Of a DNA stretch of 64,000 nt, positions 18,367-26,633 are shown one piece after another. The notes beneath the pieces were generated by a model. That model was not told the origin of the DNA and searched no databases. It saw only the letters and a program-made list of their open reading frames with translations. Source of the stretch: Photobacterium sanctipauli (GTDB taxonomy: Bacteria; Pseudomonadota; Gammaproteobacteria; Enterobacterales; Vibrionaceae); the NCBI RefSeq assembly GCF_003026495.1, contig NZ_PYMA01000008.1:1-64000 (forward strand), read 5' to 3'. A program made the position numbers and the translations under genes. Position 1 is the first letter of the stretch, and every line of letters begins with the position of its first letter.

Positions 18367-18386
18367 ACCACGGACTATAAGTCACA
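18367..18386 (-). promoter_or_regulatory. C-box B: controller-protein operator upstream of the C gene
   Basis: The minus strand reads ATGTGACTTATAGTCCGTGG, identical over 20 bases to C-box A and C-box C. The core GACTTATAGTC is at 18372-18382 and its promoter-proximal end is ~55 nt from the C-gene ATG. Confidence 0.8.
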
Positions 18387-18774
18387 TTTGGTATGGGAGG
18401 GGTAATCGCATACCAAGAAGAATAGAATCTAATTTTTCGCCGCCCTAGGTGTAAAAAAGTCATCCCCCTCCCCCCTACTTTTGATCGTTCCTGCACTGAC
18501 ATTACCTGACGGCCAAGATTTACCGGAATATAATGGTGCTAATTTTAGGAAAAACTAAAGAGGGTAAAAACATGATCCTTCAAGACGCTAATAATACATA
18601 GATCTAGCAAGTAGCGAGAAATGTCTAAAAATGTAATTACCTGATAATAATGATATTATATTCATAACTATAAAGTGCTTGCCTTCATGTCATCAGAATT
18701 GAGCAATACAAGCGTCATCGATTTGTGGTCACGTAACTAAAATACCAACAACGAATCCGAGGAACATTACCGTA
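18387..18774. other. intergenic region upstream of the McrB-like gene
   Basis: About 390 bp without a supported gene. It presumably holds the promoter of the rightward McrB-like operon; TATAAT at 18529-18534 is one -10-like sequence. I see no second C-box here, so C-protein control of the McrB-like genes is not supported by a site. Confidence 0.5.
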
Positions 18775-20490
18775 ATGGACAAAGACCAGATCTTTCAAGA
18801 AATTATCCAAGGTATAAAAAACCTAATAGGTAGCGAACTTCAATATATATCGAACTCGTCATCAACCGTTGTTATCGAGAGTGTCGAAGAAGCCACCAAC
18901 GGAATTATGGTAAGACGAGGCACTAATAACCCACAAAAGATTACTTTTGATAGGCTCAATACTTACGCAACGGCACTCTCGAAAGGAAGGCCAATTCATA
19001 CTGATACAGTCTATAACTCTGGGGGGAACGACCGCACGATTATTGAAACTATCGTATGCCACCTTCCAAAAGTTGGTTTCATGAAAGGACGACAGGGTAG
19101 GAACCAGACTAAAAACAAAGTAGTACAATGGTTTCCAGAAGACATTCACCCCCTTGGTGAAACATTGGACGTAAGTGACGAAAGTTATTCAGAGCATGAA
19201 GAACAGCAGCCACAAATCGAACTAACGCCACTACCAAAACCCTTTATTTTACTTGCCGGTATTTCCGGTACAGGTAAAACCCGCTTCATCCGTGAACAGG
19301 CCAAATCAAGCGGCGACCTTGAGCAAACATACTGCCTAGTTTCAGTAAGACCAGACTGGCATGAGCCCTCTGATTTGCTTGGTTACATTTCACGCCTAGG
19401 GAAGAGTGGCGCAGAGTATATCGCAACCGATGTCCTGAAATTCATAGTGCAGGCCTGGCTTGAGATCATTGATGATATCGTTGATTCAGATGGCGACCTT
19501 TACTGGGAAGGAGGAGTGCTGGAAAGCATCAGGCCATTCTGGCTTTGCCTTGATGAAATGAATCTAGCCCCGGTTGAGCAATACTTTGCTGACTACCTTT
19601 CGGTGATGGAAACTCGAACTTGGTACACCCCGGAAGAGCTGGAAGAATTCAACGACACAAACAGCACGAGCTTTGATTACTATTATGACTGTGACCCGCT
19701 ATTAAAGCCGACTTTATTTGAGCAGCTTGAAGAAGCAGGAAAGGATAAGCTACGCAGAGACCTTGGGCTAGAAGGCAGTAAATACGACAACATTTGGCGT
19801 TACTTCCAAACTAATGGTATATCGCTACCGTTCAACCTTATTGTCGCAGGTACCGTCAACATGGACGAAACGACCCACGGCTTCTCAAGGAAAGTTATCG
19901 ACCGAGCCCTAACCATTGATTTTGGTATGTTCTACCCTAACGATTTCCTCCAATACTTTGAACCGCAGACAAAGCCGCTGGCCCTTGGTTACCCGACCTT
20001 AAGCAGGGCAAGCCTTGATGCACTCAAGAATACGCCATCCGACCCCGATGGGGAGAAATCCATAAACTTCCTCAGCGAAATAAACAGTATCCTTAAAGGC
20101 ACACCTTTCGAGTTAGCCTACCGGGCACTCAACGAGCTCTTATTGAGCGTAATATGCACGGCTCCTGAGAATGACACACAACTACAGGCGACCTGGGATG
20201 ATTTCCTGATGTGCAAAATCCTACCAAGGATCGAGGGTGATGCAGACAAACTTGCAAGCAAGGACGTTGACGAACATGAAATCTATAACGAACAGACACT
20301 GTTGAGCGACCTGGAAAAAGTCATACGCCAGCAACTGAATGGCATATGGGACACACAACGCCAAGACCTTTTGAGGGAGTCTTCGCCTGACAGTAGCGAA
20401 CCACTACTCGTACCTTGCCGTAGCAAAGGAAAACTGGAATGGATGCAAGGAAGGCTTCAATCAAACGGCTTTGCCAGCTTCTGGCCATAA
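18775..20490 (+). CDS. McrB-type AAA+ NTPase with a novel N-terminal domain
   Basis: A 571-aa protein. Residues ~1-130 form a domain I cannot name, also found in the proteins at 24145-24879 and 30516-30887 (shared motif HTDTVYNSGG, then ETIVCHLP). The AAA+ core has Walker A AGISGTGKT (~161-169), Walker B with the McrB signature LDEMNLAPVEQYFADYLSVM (~258) and the sensor AGTVNMDETTHGFSRKVIDR. McrB NTPases translocate on DNA and drive an McrC-like nuclease against modified DNA. The next gene, 26 bp downstream, encodes the nuclease partner. The N terminus would set DNA specificity; it is not the E. coli McrB DUF3578 type as far as I can tell. Confidence 0.88.
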   Translation: MDKDQIFQEIIQGIKNLIGSELQYISNSSSTVVIESVEEATNGIMVRRGTNNPQKITFDRLNTYATALSKGRPIHTDTVYNSGGNDRTIIETIVCHLPKVGFMKGRQGRNQTKNKVVQWFPEDIHPLGETLDVSDESYSEHEEQQPQIELTPLPKPFILLAGISGTGKTRFIREQAKSSGDLEQTYCLVSVRPDWHEPSDLLGYISRLGKSGAEYIATDVLKFIVQAWLEIIDDIVDSDGDLYWEGGVLESIRPFWLCLDEMNLAPVEQYFADYLSVMETRTWYTPEELEEFNDTNSTSFDYYYDCDPLLKPTLFEQLEEAGKDKLRRDLGLEGSKYDNIWRYFQTNGISLPFNLIVAGTVNMDETTHGFSRKVIDRALTIDFGMFYPNDFLQYFEPQTKPLALGYPTLSRASLDALKNTPSDPDGEKSINFLSEINSILKGTPFELAYRALNELLLSVICTAPENDTQLQATWDDFLMCKILPRIEGDADKLASKDVDEHEIYNEQTLLSDLEKVIRQQLNGIWDTQRQDLLRESSPDSSEPLLVPCRSKGKLEWMQGRLQSNGFASFWP

Positions 20491-20516
20491 CCAATAACAA
20501 AAGAGAGCAATAACCG

Positions 20517-22811
20517 ATGCCAGATATCCTTTGGATTAAAACGCCAGACTGGGAGTTGGCTGTTTGGACTAAGGACGTAAGCAAGCCGCAGAAGCGGCTT
20601 GCTACAACCCTCAAGGCCAGAAATAAAGAGACGAAGCCCACAGAAATATCCTTTACACCACCATTGTGCATCCATGATGTTACTTGTGAAGGGGCAACGG
20701 TGTGCATTCCCCCACCCCATACAGCTAGCAACCACCTCAAAGTGTCCCAACCCCTATTCTTTGAAAATACACAATACGAATTTGAGTTTTCGTTCAGTGA
20801 GGAGGTTGACACTGAGGAGGAATTTGCCCCAAGACTGGTGCATAACCTCAACAGCGTAAATTCATCCTTCCATTTCAGTAACCGGAAAGGGCCGGTTCTG
20901 AGGGGGAGCATTAATTTTGCGAATGATATCGGACGGTTCAAGCTTCCCTTCCGTTACTTTAAGAACGAGAGAAAATGCGAAGCCTTAGTCACTATTGAAG
21001 TACTCCCTTTAAAGATGGATATGGCCAGCGACCTTGCTGCAATGTACCGAAAAATCGATGAAGAGTATCCACTGTGGCGGTTTGCCCTTGCAGAAAAAAC
21101 ACAACAAGATGCAGGGAGCACAAAGACCCAGCAGCAAACGTTTCCTCTACTTTGGCTAGCACAATTTGAAGCACTTTGGAGCGAGTACGAAAAAGGGATA
21201 AAGCTAATAATCAACTCCCCGCATAATCGGCTGCAGCCATATACCAAACGTATAAAAGCCGACAAGCTAAAAGGGAAGGTATCGCCACGCCTTGCTGAGA
21301 AAGTCAGTGAAACGCTTCACAGCGGTAGCTATGACCGACGGTTTACCGTAAAACAAAAGATACTCAGTATCGATACCCCTGAAAACCGATTTATAAAGAT
21401 GACGCTTGAACACGCACACCGTAACCTAGGGAAGCTATCACAGGCAGCATGGCGATATGAAACCAATAAAGACCAGAAAAGGTTATCTGGTGTGTTTTTT
21501 GAACGGTTGTCAAAATGGCAAAAAAACATAGAAACATACACCCGCACCCCGGTTTTGAAAGAGGTAGGACATTACGATGGGCTACTCAAGGAGTCATTGG
21601 TCCTTCACCAGAAAACAGGGTACGCCAATGTTTACAGAGTTTGGCAACAATTAAAACTGTACCTCGATGTACTTGGTAAACAGTCATCAATCTCAATGAA
21701 GTCGATTGCTGAGCTTTATGAGGTTTGGTGCTTCCTCGAAATCCGGCAGCAGATACTAGACCTTGGCTTTGCTGAAACCAAAAGCCAAAAGGCCTCGCTG
21801 AAGACAAAAGGCCTGGAGTATGTAACCGAAAACGGCTTTCGCGGGGCCTTCAATTTTAAACGTAGCGACGGCGTTACCATCCGGTTAGCCCATGAGCCCC
21901 GTTTTACCAAAATCACCAAGTACATAAAGTCATGGATAACACCGCAGCAACCAGACATTTTGCTAGAAGTCCAGTTTACGACCGGCGAAAAGATTGTCTG
22001 GCTATTTGATGCCAAATATAGGATAGAAAATAACGATAGAAATATTACAGCTCAAGACATGGCACCTGACGATGCGATCAACCAGATGCACCGTTACCGT
22101 GATGCCCTGATCCAAAACCATAACGGCGAAAATGGGCTAACCTACCAAACACGACCAGTCTTCGGCGCTTATATTTTATATCCAGGATACATAGAACAAA
22201 GAAAAGAGAATGCTCATGAAAACCCATACTATGAAGCAATAAACCATATCGGCATAGGCGCCTTCCCCTTATTGCCAAGCCAAAAGAATGCTGCCGGAGG
22301 AGCGGCAGGCAATGCGTGGTTAAACGACTTCCTCAATTCAAAAATCGGCAGCCTCAAAGCATCAATTGACGATAGCCGTATTGAAGAGTGTGCCCGAATA
22401 CCATACATAGGTACGAAGAACATCCGCTATAACGACCTTGTTGCTATCATGCCACGGAGAGATGAAGAAAGAGTAACCGATGACCGCTTCAGGACTGGTA
22501 TGGCCGGTTTTTATTCATTAAAAGCCAGCCTATTAACACAACAGGCTGTAGTAACAGAGATACGATACCTCGCCATACCGACACCCGAAGCCCCTGGAAG
22601 GCAGAAAATAGATTACCTCTACCCCGTGATAGGAGTGGAAAACAACGCGCCAAACTGGCTATTCACCCTTGGTCCCGGGCTCAAACTCACCTCGCCAATA
22701 ACTGGTGAGCTAGGCTTAGGCTGTGACTCCAAGCCCGTATTCACAAGTTCCGACGCGATCTGGAGCGAAAAAAACTGGGATTTACTACCCAAGCGATATA
22801 GGTATCTCTAA
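20517..22811 (+). CDS. DUF2357/DUF524 PD-(D/E)xK nuclease, McrC-like partner
   Basis: A 764-aa protein. The N-terminal half has a DUF2357-like region (ENRFIKMTLEHAHRNL, AELYEVWCFLEIRQQI). The nuclease core is visible as QPDILLEVQF (~478-487) and WLFDAKYRI (~495-503), i.e. the D...D/ExK motif, followed by INQMHRYRDAL. Such proteins are the usual nuclease partners of McrB-type NTPases in McrBC-like type IV restriction systems. It starts 26 bp after the NTPase gene on the same strand, so the two form an operon. It converges on methyltransferase 1. Confidence 0.85.
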   Translation: MPDILWIKTPDWELAVWTKDVSKPQKRLATTLKARNKETKPTEISFTPPLCIHDVTCEGATVCIPPPHTASNHLKVSQPLFFENTQYEFEFSFSEEVDTEEEFAPRLVHNLNSVNSSFHFSNRKGPVLRGSINFANDIGRFKLPFRYFKNERKCEALVTIEVLPLKMDMASDLAAMYRKIDEEYPLWRFALAEKTQQDAGSTKTQQQTFPLLWLAQFEALWSEYEKGIKLIINSPHNRLQPYTKRIKADKLKGKVSPRLAEKVSETLHSGSYDRRFTVKQKILSIDTPENRFIKMTLEHAHRNLGKLSQAAWRYETNKDQKRLSGVFFERLSKWQKNIETYTRTPVLKEVGHYDGLLKESLVLHQKTGYANVYRVWQQLKLYLDVLGKQSSISMKSIAELYEVWCFLEIRQQILDLGFAETKSQKASLKTKGLEYVTENGFRGAFNFKRSDGVTIRLAHEPRFTKITKYIKSWITPQQPDILLEVQFTTGEKIVWLFDAKYRIENNDRNITAQDMAPDDAINQMHRYRDALIQNHNGENGLTYQTRPVFGAYILYPGYIEQRKENAHENPYYEAINHIGIGAFPLLPSQKNAAGGAAGNAWLNDFLNSKIGSLKASIDDSRIEECARIPYIGTKNIRYNDLVAIMPRRDEERVTDDRFRTGMAGFYSLKASLLTQQAVVTEIRYLAIPTPEAPGRQKIDYLYPVIGVENNAPNWLFTLGPGLKLTSPITGELGLGCDSKPVFTSSDAIWSEKNWDLLPKRYRYL

Positions 22812-22871
22812 AACAAATATACCCACAGGGAAACCTGTGGGTATATGAAAAAGTAGATACTAATCTATTGA

Positions 22872-24002
22872 TCAGCGGATACGGTGCAAAAAGTCCTGAA
22901 TCGTATTAGCAACCCCAAGGGCAGCAACATACGGAACACCGTTCCCAATTGTTTTGAACTTGTCACTCAACGTCATGGTTGCCGGCAGTTCAAACTCTTT
23001 AGGTAGAGACTGGATCGCCAGAGCTTCAGCTGCACTCAATCGGCGGGCTTCGTAAGGGTGAAGGTGAACCTCGTTATTACCATAGGCTGCCGTCGGCGAG
23101 TAGCGCCAGCGGTGCAGACGCTTGAACGACTTCTTGCTAGTATCGCCTTCTTCAACCAGTTTGAACTTATCTGACTTAGGCTTAAAGAAAGCATCCGCAT
23201 TGGGGTGGTTGAGAACATCGTTCTCCTCAAACCAATGTTCTATCGTCAACGAACGGATGACCCCTTCGGGCATAGGAGATTCAACGCTTTCATTGAACGG
23301 TGCAGTGGTTGGCCATGCTGGCGCCTTCAATGCTTCGTCGCGATCAAATTTCATGTGAGGTTTTTCCCAGTTAAACAACTCGACCGGGATACACTTCGCT
23401 TCAAGCGACTGTGCATCTAGCTGGGAGGCTACATGCTCATTTTTGATCCCGAACATCAAGATGCGGTCACGGTCCTGTGGAGCGCCATACTGGATACAGT
23501 TCACCAGATGATCCGTCAGCACATAGCCCGCATCACGCAGATCGGATTTAAGCTGCTCGTAGAACTCGCGGTGGCGCTTGGTACGCCAGAGGCCCTTAAC
23601 GTTTTCGAACAGGAAAAAGTCAGGCTTATGCTGGATAATAGCGTCCACATAGGTACGCGAAAGACGCCCATTTTCACCCTCGTGCCCCTTGTTCTTGCCG
23701 CCGACGGAGAAATCCGGGCACGGCGGGCCACCTATGAAACCGACCATCTCACGTTCAGACTGCAGCTGAGCGACCTGCGTCTTCAGCTCCTCGACATGTT
23801 CGCCTTGGTCAATAAACTCCTCGATACTGCAATGGTAATGGCCAAACTTAGGCTCATCCAAAGACATAACCTTCCGCGAGTGTTTGTATGCGTCAAGGAA
23901 CGGGCCATGAAACTCATTTACTGCTGCAGTATGAAAACCTGCTTTTTCAAAGCCTAGATCCAGAAACCCCGAACCCGTAAAGAAGGAGAAAATACTCGCC
24001 AT
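22872..24002 (-). CDS. DNA (cytosine-5) methyltransferase 1
   Basis: A 376-aa C5-methyltransferase. Motif I FFTGSGFLDLGF, motif IV GGPPCPDFSVGGKNKG (catalytic Cys ~95), motif VI FENVKGLWR, motif VIII QDRDRILMFGI, motifs IX-X RRLSAAEALAIQSLP and FKTIGNGVPYVAALGV are all present, so it should be active. The segment FKRLHRWRYSPTAAYGNNEV before motif IX is nearly identical to methyltransferase 2, suggesting related targets. The ATG at 24002 is preferred over the GTG at 24008. It lies 142 bp downstream of the unknown-function gene, at the end of the leftward cluster, and converges on the McrC-like gene. Confidence 0.95.
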   Translation of the reverse strand: MASIFSFFTGSGFLDLGFEKAGFHTAAVNEFHGPFLDAYKHSRKVMSLDEPKFGHYHCSIEEFIDQGEHVEELKTQVAQLQSEREMVGFIGGPPCPDFSVGGKNKGHEGENGRLSRTYVDAIIQHKPDFFLFENVKGLWRTKRHREFYEQLKSDLRDAGYVLTDHLVNCIQYGAPQDRDRILMFGIKNEHVASQLDAQSLEAKCIPVELFNWEKPHMKFDRDEALKAPAWPTTAPFNESVESPMPEGVIRSLTIEHWFEENDVLNHPNADAFFKPKSDKFKLVEEGDTSKKSFKRLHRWRYSPTAAYGNNEVHLHPYEARRLSAAEALAIQSLPKEFELPATMTLSDKFKTIGNGVPYVAALGVANTIQDFLHRIR

Positions 24003-24144
24003 AGCCACTGCCTACACATAAACTGCAAAATCAGAAAGAGCTGGATTCTACCCTGTATGAACATACAATACAAAATAGACCTAACAAAGATATATAACCA
24101 TAAGAATTAAACGATACTCCAGTTACAACAAAACGATGAGGCAA

Positions 24145-24879
24145 CTACCTCTCGTACAAGGCATTCAGCCCATTCAACGACTGTAGAAAGTATCTCTGTT
24201 CCATAATGCGAACAACTTTATAAGGTGCGTTGATTACTGGACTCCCCGACAAAACAACATAGGTACCAACAGCAAGGTTTTCAGGGGCCACACCATCTGA
24301 AACCAAAAGAGCTTTTGAACCAGCAAGAACAAACTCATAAACACCCTGCTCAAGAAGGCACGGAGAGACACCGGACTGTCGTTCCAATATTCCCGAATGT
24401 GTTGCGATATCCTGGCTAACAACAACTGTCTGTATTCTTACCTGTTCTTGGTTTTCTACGTTTCTCTCTGCTTGCTCTAACTTTTTTTTCAACTCCTCAG
24501 CAGCAACCACGTCCATTTTTCGCAGCTGACCAAGCGAGTGTGTATTATCGGGCATAATAACCAAGTGCTTTTTCCCATCGAGATAAAACCACTCTATCTG
24601 TGGCAAACAAGCAATGATGGTTTCTGGCTGGTTCCGACTTGATCCCGAACCATTAAGTACACTATCTACATGGGCATAACCACTCTCACACAGGGCCTCC
24701 CATATGCGCTGTAGCTCACTAAACGGACGAGACCTATCTTTTCCTTTTGAAGTTTTCAGGCATATACGTTTGGATTCAGTATCAACTTTGGTAATGGTTA
24801 TGTCAGCGCCTGGCCGGATACTTTTCAGCTCCAAACCGACCATTGATTCAACTTGGCCTATAACATCATCAAACGTCAT
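24145..24879 (-). CDS. protein of unknown function with the shared island domain
   Basis: A 244-aa protein I do not recognise. Residues ~1-122 form the domain shared with the McrB-like NTPase and the 30516-30887 protein; conserved parts include MVGLELKSI, AHVDSVLNGSGSSRNQPETI, ACLPQIEWF and NTHSLGQL. A short coiled coil follows (EELKKKLEQAERNVENQEQ, ~126-145), then a ~95-residue C-terminal region (YEFVLAGSKALLVSDGVAPE, AVGTYVVLSG, PYKVVRIMEQRYFLQ) that may be a small beta-barrel. It starts 8 bp after the helicase gene, in the same operon. A DNA-recognition or assembly role is inference. Confidence 0.7.
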   Translation of the reverse strand: MTFDDVIGQVESMVGLELKSIRPGADITITKVDTESKRICLKTSKGKDRSRPFSELQRIWEALCESGYAHVDSVLNGSGSSRNQPETIIACLPQIEWFYLDGKKHLVIMPDNTHSLGQLRKMDVVAAEELKKKLEQAERNVENQEQVRIQTVVVSQDIATHSGILERQSGVSPCLLEQGVYEFVLAGSKALLVSDGVAPENLAVGTYVVLSGSPVINAPYKVVRIMEQRYFLQSLNGLNALYER

Positions 24880-24887
24880 TTCGAAAA

Positions 24888-26633
24888 TTACCCCTTGTTA
24901 AATGACGGTGGAAACTTGAGTACCGAAGCATCTTCATTGGCTTCTTCTATAGCGGCAACATCATCGAGCCACTGGCGTAAAAAAGACTCAGTCTTGGGAT
25001 CTTCCCCGCCAACCTTACAGAATGAAACTTTATAAGGTAGGCGCAAACGGACAGGACGGCCAGGCAACGGGCCATCAGCTTCTCTCAGCGAGTCCTTCAG
25101 GCTTATGCCGGCGGCAAAGCGCCGGATATCCGAGACAAAATCCAAGACAATGACCTTGTCTTTACCCGGACTTAAGCGGAGCCCCCTCCCCAACTGCTGG
25201 ATAAATATCCGCCTACTGTGTGTTACCCTTTGAAATACAACAATATTAACATCAGGAACATCAATGCCCTCATTGAAAATATCAACGGCACACACCACCT
25301 GTATTGCCCCGTCATGGAAGTCGCACAATATTCGGTTACGCTCATAGCCTTCAAGCACCATCCCCCCCATTGTTCTGGAGTAGATCGCTTCGGCACGGCA
25401 GAACCCTAGCGCATTGATCCGGTCGCGCATCGTTATGGCGTGATCGACCGTTCCGCAAAAGACTATCGCACGGGGAACCTGCTGCTCTGACCATGCTTTT
25501 TTCAGCTCAAGGACAACGGCATCATCCCATTCAGAAATAAACAGGGTCCGGTTAATTTTCCTGGGTGAAAAGTTATCGCCCTTCAAGTCCCGCAAGGCAT
25601 TCCAGTCAATATTGTCAGTAAACATCCGGTAGTCGACATTCGACAAGAAACCGCTTTTCAACCCTTTGACCAGGTCAATGCTAACAATCGGGTTGCCGAA
25701 TATACCCTTCAAATCGGTTTCATCGGGCCTCCACGGTGTCGCTGTTGCACCAACAAGAAAAGGGCCTCCAGGGCGGCCTGCATCTGCCGCATCCAATATA
25801 TCGGCATACATCCCGTCGTCCCCAACATGATGGCACTCATCAACAAATACAACATCGAACGGCGGTAGCTGATGGCCATTTTGTACATATGACGACACGG
25901 TATTGAGGCAGGCGAATACAAACGGAACCCTCTCGAGCTCATCCGCGATAGGGCGCTCATAGCCATTCCATACAAGCGTTTCCTGAGATGTTTTCAGGTA
26001 TGGCCAAAATGAGCGCTCCAGCTGGTAAACTAGATCATTGGTGTGGGCCAGGAAAAGGACCCTGATCTCCCCCCCTGACAATATTCGCCGAAGAAATTCA
26101 AATGTGACATGCGACTTGCCAAGGCCCGTTGCCATGACGACCAATGTACGATTTGCTTCAGGGCGGTGGTATTCATGGACCAGTTGCTGAATGGCATTTT
26201 CCTGGTAATCACGACGCTCAAATACTTCGCTGGGACAGCCGTAGGGATAGTCATCAGAAAGACGAGAGGTGTTTTTGACAAGTTTACTAGCACTCCATAA
26301 TTGAAGTGGGATCCCTTGCGCCAACAAAACCTGTTGCTGCCTTAAAGCTTTATCCTGAAAACCATTCAGCGCCACAATAACCGGTACATCAGCACGGTAA
26401 TAACGCAAAGATTCAAGGGTTGTGTCGACCACCTCTACACCAATCTTGGCTTTCCAGTGTTTAACCTGAATAAGCCAGCGTTTACCGCCTTTGTGGGCAA
26501 TTACATCTGCGCCCTTGTCGCGAGTTTGGCCAACCAGGCGAACACCGGAAAATCCTTTATGGGCTAGATAACGGCAGACCAAACGCTCAAACGCCTGCCA
26601 TGAGCCATATATACTTACTTCGTTAAAAAACAT
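24888..26633 (-). CDS. Mrr-like nuclease fused to an SF2 helicase
   Basis: A 581-aa protein. The N-terminal Mrr/REase-like domain (~10-110) has AFERLVCRYLAHKGF, KGADVIAHKGGKRWLIQVKHW, i.e. the D...QxK catalytic pattern. The SF2 helicase core has Walker A MATGLGKSH (~166-174), DECHH (~264), GATATPWR and the arginine-finger motif QQLGRGLRLSPGKDKVIVLD. It probably couples ATP-driven DNA movement to cleavage. Its ATG follows directly on the TAG of the MORC-like gene (TAGATG), so translation is coupled. A missing C-terminal half is not apparent. Confidence 0.9.
   Translation of the reverse strand: MFFNEVSIYGSWQAFERLVCRYLAHKGFSGVRLVGQTRDKGADVIAHKGGKRWLIQVKHWKAKIGVEVVDTTLESLRYYRADVPVIVALNGFQDKALRQQQVLLAQGIPLQLWSASKLVKNTSRLSDDYPYGCPSEVFERRDYQENAIQQLVHEYHRPEANRTLVVMATGLGKSHVTFEFLRRILSGGEIRVLFLAHTNDLVYQLERSFWPYLKTSQETLVWNGYERPIADELERVPFVFACLNTVSSYVQNGHQLPPFDVVFVDECHHVGDDGMYADILDAADAGRPGGPFLVGATATPWRPDETDLKGIFGNPIVSIDLVKGLKSGFLSNVDYRMFTDNIDWNALRDLKGDNFSPRKINRTLFISEWDDAVVLELKKAWSEQQVPRAIVFCGTVDHAITMRDRINALGFCRAEAIYSRTMGGMVLEGYERNRILCDFHDGAIQVVCAVDIFNEGIDVPDVNIVVFQRVTHSRRIFIQQLGRGLRLSPGKDKVIVLDFVSDIRRFAAGISLKDSLREADGPLPGRPVRLRLPYKVSFCKVGGEDPKTESFLRQWLDDVAAIEEANEDASVLKFPPSFNKG

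Noticed and set aside
18317..18502. Longer N terminus for the first C protein
   Set aside because: It would run through C-box B and exceed the ~80-aa size of C proteins; the ATG at 18316 has GAGAGG upstream.
23433..23957. 174-codon frame opposite methyltransferase 1
   Set aside because: Antisense to an intact C5-methyltransferase with all motifs; no ribosome site.
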